A DNA stretch of 64,000 bases from Myxococcales bacterium (GTDB lineage: Bacteria; Myxococcota_A; Polyangia; GCA-2747355), in NCBI GenBank assembly GCA_020431405.1, contig JAGQIK010000192.1:1-64000 (forward strand). Reading direction: 5' to 3'. Below, piece after piece: positions 8,970 through 16,658 of this stretch (positions are counted from its first letter, which is position 1; every line of letters begins with the position of its first letter). The translations under genes and the position numbers were made by a program. Below the pieces are notes generated by a model that was not told the DNA's origin, searched no databases, and saw only the letters and a list, made by a program, of their open reading frames with translations.

Positions 8970-10097
8970 GTGTCCCGACTCTCCTTCGCGCTGCTGCTCA
9001 CCGTGACGCTGCCGCTCGCGCCGCTGTGCACGGGCTGCACCGAAGAGGTGACCATCGCCGCGCCGCTCGACGCCGCCAGCGCTGATCTCGGCGATGGGGC
9101 GCGCCCCGACGGCGACGCGCGCGCGCGCGACGGCGACGGCGGCGCTGACGAGGACGGCGGCGAGGGTTCCCCCTGCCAAACGCACAGCCAGTGCGGCGAC
9201 GGGCTGTGCGCCAGCAACGGCCGCTGCGTAGAGGCTGACGACGTGGCGCACGTCTCGCCGTGCTCGGGCTCGGGTGACGGCTCGCGACAAAACCCGCACT
9301 GCTCGCCCTCCGAGGCAGAAGGCGGGCGGCGACCCTTCATGCTGCTCGCGCCCGGCACCTACGACCGCGTCGACATCGAACGCAGCGTACGCATCTACGG
9401 TTCGCCGGGCACGATCATCGAGCGCGGCTCGGTCTGCTCGGCGATCAAGGTCAAGGGCGCGCCCAACATCTCGGTGGAGATCGTCGGGCTCGAGGCGCGC
9501 GGGCAGGTGCTCGTCGAAGAGGGCTCGACTCTGACGCTGCGCCAGCTCGTCATCGGGCCATCACCTTGTGTTGGCGTGATGGCCAAGAAGAACGTCCACC
9601 TCGTGATCGATCGCTGCTTCGTCAGCTCGCACACCCTCGGCGGCGCCGAGCTCGAGGACGTCGCCGACTACGTCATCACCAACAGCTACTTCGTCAAGAG
9701 CGGCCACCAGGACATGCACGGCACGGTCTATCTGGAGGCGCTCGGCACGCCGGCCGTGTTCGCCAACAACACCGTCGCCGACAACGACGCCGGCGTGACC
9801 TGCAGCGGCGGCGGCGCGCTGCTGCTCAACACGATCGTGTGGGGCAACCAAGGTACGGCCGTGAGCAGCAACTGCACCGCATCGCACAGCGACATCGAGG
9901 GCGGCGTCGTCAGCGGCCCCTCCAACATCAGCGTCGATCCCGCCTTTGTCGGAAGCGGCACGCAGGCGGCGGCCTATCGGCTCGGCCCCGGCTCGCCTTG
10001 CATCGACGCCGGCGCACAGAGCGGCGACACACCGGCGTTGGATTATGATGGCGAGCAGCGCACGGCGCCCGACATCGGCGCCGACGAGCGCCTCTAG
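8970..10097 (+). CDS. Right-handed beta-helix lipoprotein
   Basis: 375 residues, GTG start at 8970, 18 bp after the anti-sigma gene. It has a lipoprotein signal with lipobox CTGC at about residues 15-18, followed by an Asp/Gly/Arg-rich linker and a small Cys-rich segment (CQTHSQCGDGLCASNGRC), a pattern common in secreted myxobacterial proteins. From about residue 115 the sequence has the repeating short-strand pattern of parallel beta-helix proteins (LLAPGTYDRVDIE, ITNSYFVKSG, FANNTVADNDAGV), ending with the common choice-of-anchor-like tail GSPCIDAGA. Likely surface-exposed; such folds often bind or cleave polysaccharides, but no catalytic residues can be assigned. Confidence 0.75.
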   Translation: MSRLSFALLLTVTLPLAPLCTGCTEEVTIAAPLDAASADLGDGARPDGDARARDGDGGADEDGGEGSPCQTHSQCGDGLCASNGRCVEADDVAHVSPCSGSGDGSRQNPHCSPSEAEGGRRPFMLLAPGTYDRVDIERSVRIYGSPGTIIERGSVCSAIKVKGAPNISVEIVGLEARGQVLVEEGSTLTLRQLVIGPSPCVGVMAKKNVHLVIDRCFVSSHTLGGAELEDVADYVITNSYFVKSGHQDMHGTVYLEALGTPAVFANNTVADNDAGVTCSGGGALLLNTIVWGNQGTAVSSNCTASHSDIEGGVVSGPSNISVDPAFVGSGTQAAAYRLGPGSPCIDAGAQSGDTPALDYDGEQRTAPDIGADERL

Positions 10098-10122
10098 ACA
10101 AGGAATCCGGAGAGTCACGCCA

Positions 10123-10500
10123 ATGGACCGGTCACGCGGCGCGCGCGCCGCAACGATGCTTTCCTGCGCGGCAGCCTTCGTCGCGCTCGCGGCGACCAGC
10201 TGCGGCGGCGAAGCCATCGATGTCGTCGATCCCGCCACCATCCCGCAGAATGTCACCTACACCGAGCACATCGCGCCGATGATGAGCTTCTACTGCGAGG
10301 CCTGCCACTCGCCCGACGCGCAAACCGGCGTCGTCGAAGGCAAGGACTACTCGACCTACGAGAAGACGCGGCGCAACTTCGACGACCTCGAAGAGAGCGT
10401 GTTCGAAAAGGGCGACATGCCGCCCGGTGCGGCGCGCCGCATTCCGCCGCGCGAGCAGGCGATCCTGCGCCGCTGGAAAGCGCTGGGCTTCCCGCAATGA
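10123..10500 (+). CDS. Mono-haem cytochrome c lipoprotein
   Basis: 125 residues, ATG 10123. The lipobox is AATSC with Cys27. A single c-type haem-binding motif CEACH lies at residues 58-62. A distal Met ligand could come from the GDMPPG segment around residue 101, as in many small cytochrome c domains with a GxMPP signature. The stop overlaps the start of the next gene by 4 bp (ATGA). Being lipid-anchored in the periplasm and next to a di-haem outer-membrane protein, a membrane cytochrome-like protein and a 35-haem cytochrome, it probably relays electrons between them. Substrate unknown. Confidence 0.82.
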   Translation: MDRSRGARAATMLSCAAAFVALAATSCGGEAIDVVDPATIPQNVTYTEHIAPMMSFYCEACHSPDAQTGVVEGKDYSTYEKTRRNFDDLEESVFEKGDMPPGAARRIPPREQAILRRWKALGFPQ

Positions 10501-11909
10501 GGCGCGCGCTGCTCTCGCTGACCGCGGCGCTCGTCGCTACTGGTGTGCTGGTCGCGGTCGTCGTGGCCACACAGCATCGCGCCGTGGCGCTACCGCTCTA
10601 CGGCGCGCGCTCCGGCCGCACCTGCGACAACTGCCACACCGATCCGACGCGCTGGAAGAACCCATCGCTGGCCTGGCGCAAGTGCAACCTCTCGTGCATG
10701 GGCTGCCACGTTAACCCGACAGGCGGCGGGCTGCGCACTGCGCCGGGGCGTTTCTACGCGCAGGCGACGCTGCCGATGCTCTTCGCCTCGCATCGCGGCT
10801 ACAAGGACTGGGACAAGCGCCATCTCATCGGCGCGTTTGCCAGCCTCGAAAAGAACCGCCACACGCGCATGCCGCCCTCGGGCTTCGGCTCGCCCATCGG
10901 CGGCTCGCCCACGATGGCCTTCGACCAGGGCCGCTACGGCGGGCTCAACGCCGATCCCTTCGTGCTGGTGGGGCTCGATTTCCGGCTCGCCTTCTGGAGC
11001 GCCGGCTTTCTGGTCTTCCCGATGCAGCTCGACACGCACCTCGCGCTGCACCCGGTGCGATACGTGACGGCCTTCGTCACCGCCGGCGTGCTGGCCAAAT
11101 CGAAGGGCTTCGCCTCGACCTTCGAGCGCCGCACGCCCTACTTCGTCAAAGACACCTTCGTGATGGTGCACCAGCTGCCCTACATGGCCTACGCGCGCGT
11201 GGGGCGCTTTTTGCCGCCCTTCGGCACCATGCTCGACGATCACACCTCGCCGATTCGCCGCGAGTTCGAGCTCGATCAGGGCATCTTGCAAAGCCGCGTC
11301 ACCGGCGTCGAGTTGGGCATCGCACCCAACTATCCGTACGCGCACGTCGCCGTCTTTCGTCCCGGACCGCGTGACCAATACGCCTTCGACGACCCCGATG
11401 GCGACGCCACGCCAGCCTTTCTCGGCCAGCCCGGCGTGGGCTTCGCCGCCAGCGCCGGCTGGCGCGACCTCGGCTGGCAGATCGGCGCCAGCGTGATGCT
11501 GCGTCGCCGCGAGCTCGAAGACGGTGGCGACACCAACTCGCTGAGCGTGCAGTGGGCCTTCAACCCGTGGTTCTTCTCCGACTCGGTGCCGCTGACGCTG
11601 ATGGGCGAGTTTGCGTTCGGCACGCGCCAGCGCCCGCTCAGCGGTCAGACCACGCGTCAGATCGCGTTCTACAGCGAGCTGTTCTACTCGCCGTTCAACG
11701 GCATCAACCTGAGGCTCAAGTACGACGCCTCCGACTACGACACCGAGATCAAGGACGATCACTACCACCGCCTCAGCCTTGGCCTCGATCTCTACGTGCT
11801 GCCCAAGATGTCGATCCATACTCAGCTGCGCATGCGTTTCTCCGGACAGTCGAGCGTCGAGCAGGGGCTCGCCACCGATGTGTTCTGGATGCTGCGTGCC
11901 TGGTACTAG
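10497..11909 (+). CDS. Di-haem outer-membrane protein (cytochrome-porin-like)
   Basis: 470 residues, ATG overlapping the upstream stop. An N-terminal hydrophobic signal (residues 5-25) is followed by two CxxCH motifs: CDNCH (43-47) and CMGCH (67-71). From about residue 110 the chain is rich in alternating strands with aromatic girdles (YGGLNADPFVLVGLDFRLAFW, shortened: GLDFRLAFW; MLRRRELEDG; FYSELFYSPFNGINLRLKY) and ends in WY, typical of an outer-membrane barrel. This suggests haems on the periplasmic side of, or inside, a barrel, analogous in idea to porin-cytochrome conduits. Family relationship to known conduits is not established. Confidence 0.72.
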   Translation: MRRALLSLTAALVATGVLVAVVVATQHRAVALPLYGARSGRTCDNCHTDPTRWKNPSLAWRKCNLSCMGCHVNPTGGGLRTAPGRFYAQATLPMLFASHRGYKDWDKRHLIGAFASLEKNRHTRMPPSGFGSPIGGSPTMAFDQGRYGGLNADPFVLVGLDFRLAFWSAGFLVFPMQLDTHLALHPVRYVTAFVTAGVLAKSKGFASTFERRTPYFVKDTFVMVHQLPYMAYARVGRFLPPFGTMLDDHTSPIRREFELDQGILQSRVTGVELGIAPNYPYAHVAVFRPGPRDQYAFDDPDGDATPAFLGQPGVGFAASAGWRDLGWQIGASVMLRRRELEDGGDTNSLSVQWAFNPWFFSDSVPLTLMGEFAFGTRQRPLSGQTTRQIAFYSELFYSPFNGINLRLKYDASDYDTEIKDDHYHRLSLGLDLYVLPKMSIHTQLRMRFSGQSSVEQGLATDVFWMLRAWY

Positions 11910-11911
11910 CG

Positions 11912-12781
11912 ATGGCCAAAGCTGAAGCCCGCATCTTCCCCGTCGTGATCGTGCTGCTCAGCGGCGCGACGCTGGTCGGCTGCGCCGCGATCTTCATCGC
12001 CGGCCGCGACTACTACTTCGCCTCGTCCGCTTCGCGTCTCGATCACCCGCAGCACGCGCTGTTTGCCGCCACCGGCACCATCGGCATCGGCTGCGGCATC
12101 GCCGCGACCGTGCTGTTTCTGTCGAACCTGTTTTATCTCGTGCGTAAGAAGGCACGCATCGAGCTGCTCGGCACGATGCGTCACTGGCTGCGCTGGCACG
12201 TCATCTCGGGCACGCTAGGCTGTCTGCTGGTCGCGCTGCACGCCGTCTTCGAGGCGCGCACCCTCGTCACGCAGGCCATCGTCTGGTCCCTGGTGGTGGT
12301 GATCGTCACCGGCGTGGTGGGACGGTACCTCGTGCGCTTTATCCCGCGCACGCGCGACGGCCAGCAACAGGTCGTCGCCGAGCTCGAAGACCAAGTGATG
12401 CACTTCATCGAGACCGTGCGGCCCGCCTGCAAGGACGACACGGAGGCGCTGGCAGTGCTCAACCGCATGGCCGACGCGCTCGACAGCAGCCAGGCGCTGC
12501 CGGGCTTGGGCGCCGCGATGAAACGCGCGCGCACGGCGCGCCGCGAGCTGCGCTATCTGGCGCGCACGGCGGGCGCCGAGGGCGCGCTGCCTTCCGGGGC
12601 CAACCTCGGCAAGCTGATGCGCGACGCTGGAAAGCTCTACCGGCAGCTGCTGCTCGCCCGCTTCGCCAGCAACCTGCTCGACAGCTGGCGGATCTTCCAC
12701 CGCGTCCTGGCGCTGCTCTTCATCGTCGCCCTGGGGCTGCACATCGGCGCGGCGCTGTATTACGGCTTTGTAAGCCTATGA
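11912..12781 (+). CDS. Polytopic membrane protein, cytochrome b-like
   Basis: 289 residues. ATG at 11912 is 2 bp after the preceding stop and fits a first membrane helix; the frame is open upstream only as a shadow. Four to five hydrophobic segments: residues 7-28, 47-72, 88-108, 116-135 and a C-terminal one at about 262-285. His residues sit within or near helices (HWLRWHVISGT, VALHAVF, IFHRVLALL, LGLHIGA), a spacing like haem b ligation in cytochrome b561/ferric-reductase-type proteins. A soluble helical loop lies at 135-255. Placed between cytochrome genes and a flavoprotein gene, a quinol or haem b role is likely but not proven. Confidence 0.65.
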   Translation: MAKAEARIFPVVIVLLSGATLVGCAAIFIAGRDYYFASSASRLDHPQHALFAATGTIGIGCGIAATVLFLSNLFYLVRKKARIELLGTMRHWLRWHVISGTLGCLLVALHAVFEARTLVTQAIVWSLVVVIVTGVVGRYLVRFIPRTRDGQQQVVAELEDQVMHFIETVRPACKDDTEALAVLNRMADALDSSQALPGLGAAMKRARTARRELRYLARTAGAEGALPSGANLGKLMRDAGKLYRQLLLARFASNLLDSWRIFHRVLALLFIVALGLHIGAALYYGFVSL

Positions 12782-12836
12782 TATTGCGCTAAAATAAAGT
12801 CCATCTGTTTTGGCCGCCCGATCCCACAGAACCGGT

Positions 12837-14837
12837 GTGAGACGCGCCCCCTTTGCCGCACAGCTGGTTTTTTCGCTGCTGATCCCCGCGGTAGCCGCGG
12901 CCGAGGCGCCACCGGTGGCCCTGTTGGTGCCGAGCGGCCCACTGTCGGCTGACGTGCTGGCGACCGTGGCAAGCCTTCGCGTGCCCACCGCCGTCGTGTC
13001 GCGCAGCTGCCTCAAGCGCCCGCGCTGCATCAAGAAGAAGGCCGTCGACAACGAGGTCGACGTGCTGGCAGTCATCGACGCGAAGTCCAAGAAGGGCGAG
13101 CGCGCCGCCGCCACGATCCAGGTCTACTCGGCGCGCACCGGCGAACCCACGCGAAGCGTTTCGCTGCGGCCGCGGGCGCAGCGCGCGTTGATGACGGCGC
13201 TGCTCGCACGCGTCGCCGAGCTCTTCAACCTGCAGCCCAAGAACGCGCCCACCGCGGGCAGCGCCGCGGGCAGCGGCAGCGCCGCCGCCGCGGCCGCCAG
13301 CGGTGGCAGCGGCAGCGGCAGCGGTAGCGCGAGCGGCGTCGCCGGCACGCAGAAAGCCGAGCCCGAGCCGGTCACCAAGATGCCGAGCCTGGTCGTGACG
13401 CTCGATGTCGACCTGCCGAGCAAGGCGCAAGCCGCGGCCAAGGGCAAAAAGGCTGTAGATGACGCCGAGGCCAAACGCGCCGCCTCCGTGCAGCGACTCG
13501 ACGGCCTGCAGAACCTGGTCTTCATGCTGATCGTCTTCGGCGTGCTGACCAGCGGCTTCTCGCTGAGCCTGCTTCACTCGCGTCGCCAGCGCCGCAAGGC
13601 GGAGGCGCTGATCAAAAAGACCAAAGAGGATGGCGCCGACCAGCCGCCGAGCCTGCACCCCATCATCGACCCGACCAAGTGCATTGGCTGCGGCAGCTGC
13701 GTGATGGCCTGTCCGGACCGCAAGGTGCTCAGCGTCTTCGACAACATGGCGCGCCTGGCCACGCCGGCCAACTGCGTCGGCATCGGCGAGTGCAAAGCGA
13801 TCTGCCCCGCCGACGCGATCACGCTCGTCTTCGGCACCAGCAAGCGCCCTGTCGACCTGCCGCGTCTCGACACGGGCAACCAGAGCACGGTGCCGGGCCT
13901 CTACATCGCCGGCGAGCTCGGCGGCATGGGCCTCATCGCCAACGCCTTCGCCCAGGCCATCGAGGTCATGGACGCGATCAAGACCGACCTCGACTCCTCT
14001 TCCGGCGTTCACGACCCCGACGCCGCCGACGTGCTGGTCGTCGGCGCCGGCCCGGCCGGTCTCGGCGCCTCGCTGCGCGCCAAGGAGCTCGGCCTGAGCT
14101 ACCGCTGCGTCGACCAGGCCGAGTGGGGCGGCGCCATCCGCGCCTACCCGCGCGGCAAGCTGGTCATGACGCGCCCGATCAAGGTGCCGCTCTACGGACC
14201 GGTCAAGATGCGCGAGACGTCGAAGGAAGCGCTGGTGGAGACCTTCACGCGAATCGTCGATCAGACGGGCGTGAAGATCGAGTCGGGCGTGCGCGTCGAG
14301 AAGATCGATCGCGGGCCCGCTGGCGTCTTCGTCGTTCGCACCAGCCGCGGCGCGATCAAGGCGCGTCGCGTGCTGCTCGCCATCGGTCGCCGCGGCACGC
14401 CGCGCAAGCTCGGTGTCGCCGGCGAGAACGACCAGCGCGTCGCCTACGTGATGACCGAGCCCGATCGCTGGGCCAACCAGCAGCTGGTGGTTGTCGGCGG
14501 CGGCGACGTGGCCTGCGAGACGGCGCTCGCGCTCGCCGAGCAGCCGGGAACCACCGTCTCGATGCTGTATCGCGGGTCCTCGCTGAGCCGTCCCAAGCCG
14601 GGCAACCGCGAGCGCATCGCCGAAGCCGTGCAGCAGGGCAAGCTCGAGCTGGTGCTCGGCGCCGATGTCAAGGCCGTCACGCCCAGCGGCATCCAGCTCG
14701 CGACGCCGCAGCGCGGTGCGTTCGAGATCCCGGCGGACAAGATCTTCGCCTGCCTCGGCGGCAACCCGCCGACCAAGTTCCTCTCGGCCATCGGCATCGA
14801 GGTCGTAACCTTCACCGGACAGCCCGCGGCCGCCTGA
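12837..14837 (+). CDS. Membrane-anchored ferredoxin / FAD-NAD(P) oxidoreductase fusion
   Basis: 666 residues; GTG 12837 chosen because it starts a signal-like hydrophobic stretch (a TTG at 12810 is the alternative). Order: export-type N-terminus; Ala/Gly/Ser-rich linker (about 140-170); a membrane helix near 225-245; a ferredoxin-like domain with CIGCGSCVMAC (Cys 282, 285, 288, 292) and a second CxGxGxCxxxCP set; then a thioredoxin-reductase-like two-nucleotide flavoprotein (FAD motif VVGAGPAGLGAS; NAD(P) motif VVVGGGDVACETAL; GTP.P-like LGGNPPTKFL end). It likely transfers electrons between NAD(P)H and Fe-S/haem partners encoded beside it. No redox CxxC of true thioredoxin reductases is seen. 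Confidence 0.85.
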   Translation: MRRAPFAAQLVFSLLIPAVAAAEAPPVALLVPSGPLSADVLATVASLRVPTAVVSRSCLKRPRCIKKKAVDNEVDVLAVIDAKSKKGERAAATIQVYSARTGEPTRSVSLRPRAQRALMTALLARVAELFNLQPKNAPTAGSAAGSGSAAAAAASGGSGSGSGSASGVAGTQKAEPEPVTKMPSLVVTLDVDLPSKAQAAAKGKKAVDDAEAKRAASVQRLDGLQNLVFMLIVFGVLTSGFSLSLLHSRRQRRKAEALIKKTKEDGADQPPSLHPIIDPTKCIGCGSCVMACPDRKVLSVFDNMARLATPANCVGIGECKAICPADAITLVFGTSKRPVDLPRLDTGNQSTVPGLYIAGELGGMGLIANAFAQAIEVMDAIKTDLDSSSGVHDPDAADVLVVGAGPAGLGASLRAKELGLSYRCVDQAEWGGAIRAYPRGKLVMTRPIKVPLYGPVKMRETSKEALVETFTRIVDQTGVKIESGVRVEKIDRGPAGVFVVRTSRGAIKARRVLLAIGRRGTPRKLGVAGENDQRVAYVMTEPDRWANQQLVVVGGGDVACETALALAEQPGTTVSMLYRGSSLSRPKPGNRERIAEAVQQGKLELVLGADVKAVTPSGIQLATPQRGAFEIPADKIFACLGGNPPTKFLSAIGIEVVTFTGQPAAA

Positions 14838-14849
14838 TCGGTCCTAACT

Positions 14850-16634
14850 GTGAGACGCCGCCTCGTCAGCGCGCTGGTGTTGATCCTCGCGGCTGTCGTG
14901 CTGCTCGGCGGGTTCGACGCCGAGGCGCGCCGTCGCCGTCGTCGCCGTCGCCGCCGGCATCAGCGCCGCACGCCCGTGACGGCCGCCAGCGCGTCGCACG
15001 GGCGCGGTCCGCGCGTGGTGCAGGTCACCGACAAGTCTGTCTTCATCTCGGCCGGTGCCCGTGATGGGCTCGCGGTCGACGATCGCGTCACCGTCAAGCT
15101 CGGCGAAGAGCGCGTCGAGCTGCGCGTGGCGTCGGTCGCGCCGAACAGCGCGCGACTCGACCGCGCCGAAGACAAGGTCGTCCCGCGCCTCAACAGCCGC
15201 GTCGAGCTGCCCGAGCAGGCGCGCGCGCGCGCCAGCAAGCGCGCCGGCGCCAGCGCGGCAGGGATGTCTTCCAAGCCGCGCACGCTGCCCGCGCCGGAGA
15301 GCGAGCGCGCCCTGGCGGCGTTGTGGCAGGGCGTCTCGCTCGAGCCGCGCCGTCGCTTGCTGCGCTTTGGCGGCACGCCGGCGGTTCGTCGCGCCGGCGA
15401 GTCGCGCGCGCGACGCATGCGCGGCACGCTGCGCATCGAGTACCTCGGCAACATCGACCTCTCCGGCACCAGCGACGGAGCGATCTCGAGCTTTCATCAA
15501 CTCGGGCTCTACTCCGATCTCGAGGTGCCCAAGGTCTTCGTCAACTGGCTCGACTACGCCCACCGCGTGCGCCTGCGTCTCAACTTCGCCAGCGATCTCG
15601 ATCAGCGTCGCTTTCAGGACAGCCGCCCCAACGTCTTGGTCTATCGCCTGCGGCTCGGCATCAACACGGCGCGCTTTCGCGCGCAGCTCGGCCGCGTGGC
15701 GTCGGCGCCGCTGGTCGGTGCCGCGCTGGTCGACGGCGGCAGCGCGCGCGTCCAGATCACGCGCGGGCTGAGCATTGGCGCCTACGGCGGCCTCTCGCCG
15801 CGCGCCGCCGACCTGCGCCCCAGCACGCGCTCGGCGCGCTTCGGCGGCTACGCGTCGCTACGACTTTCGCCGGGGCAAGGCCGCTACGCGCTGTCGGCCG
15901 ACGCCGGCTTCATCGGTACGACCTTCGGCGGCGACATCGATCGGCAGGCCATCAGCGCGCGCGCCAGCTTCGACTCGCGCGCGGTCTCGGTCTTCGGCAG
16001 CGCCGTCGTCGACCTGCTCGGCAGCGACCACGAAAGCGGCGTCTCGGGCCCGGTGCTGACCTGGGCCAGCGTGCACGCCGCCGTGCGGCCGACGCGCTCG
16101 CTGAGCATCGGCGCGCGGGTCGATCGCTATCGCTTCCCGCTCACGCGCGAGCTGATCGCCGACTTCGGGCGTGACTTCTCGGTGCAGGAGGCGGTGCTGT
16201 CCGGGCGCGCCAGTGTCGACCTCGACCTGACGCCGTCGATCCGCATCGGCGGCGGCGCCGGCTACCAGCGCCAATCCGTGGCGAGCAACACCGGCTGGGG
16301 CGACGCCTCGCTCGACATCCTCTCGCTGCTCGGTGACGCCGATCGTCTGCGGCTCTCGGCGCTGGCCAGCATCGGCAGCTCGCTGACGAGCTATGGCGGC
16401 CGCTTGAGCTACTCGGCGCCAGTCACCGACTGGCTCGATCTCGCCGCGGCCTACGGCGCATACGCCGACACCGATCCTGGCGCCGACGCGCTGACGCGCT
16501 TTCGCCAGAGCATCTCGGCGTCGGTCGACCTGCGCGTCGGTCGCCATATCAGCTCGGCGATCGACGCCACGGCGCTGCTAAGCCCCGACGAGCGCGTGAT
16601 GCTGATCTTTGCCAGCGTGGCTTATCATCTCTAG
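14850..16634 (+). CDS. Putative outer-membrane beta-barrel with basic N-terminus
   Basis: 594 residues, GTG 14850, 12 bp after the flavoprotein. The signal peptide (MRRRLVSALVLILAAVVLLGG) is shortened here: hydrophobic core residues 5-20. It is followed at once by ten consecutive Arg (residues about 27-36), which is unusual. Residues 50-115 form a small beta domain (VVQVTDKSVFISAGARDGL). From about residue 190 to the end the sequence is a barrel-like series of amphipathic strands (LRIEYLGNIDLSG, VRLRLNFASDLDQ, SIRIGGGAGYQRQ) ending SVAYHL. It sits between the flavoprotein and the 35-haem cytochrome, so it may be the porin partner of that cytochrome. Confidence 0.68.
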   Translation: MRRRLVSALVLILAAVVLLGGFDAEARRRRRRRRRRHQRRTPVTAASASHGRGPRVVQVTDKSVFISAGARDGLAVDDRVTVKLGEERVELRVASVAPNSARLDRAEDKVVPRLNSRVELPEQARARASKRAGASAAGMSSKPRTLPAPESERALAALWQGVSLEPRRRLLRFGGTPAVRRAGESRARRMRGTLRIEYLGNIDLSGTSDGAISSFHQLGLYSDLEVPKVFVNWLDYAHRVRLRLNFASDLDQRRFQDSRPNVLVYRLRLGINTARFRAQLGRVASAPLVGAALVDGGSARVQITRGLSIGAYGGLSPRAADLRPSTRSARFGGYASLRLSPGQGRYALSADAGFIGTTFGGDIDRQAISARASFDSRAVSVFGSAVVDLLGSDHESGVSGPVLTWASVHAAVRPTRSLSIGARVDRYRFPLTRELIADFGRDFSVQEAVLSGRASVDLDLTPSIRIGGGAGYQRQSVASNTGWGDASLDILSLLGDADRLRLSALASIGSSLTSYGGRLSYSAPVTDWLDLAAAYGAYADTDPGADALTRFRQSISASVDLRVGRHISSAIDATALLSPDERVMLIFASVAYHL

Positions 16635-16658
16635 ACGCTAACGACGCTGACCTGCTCC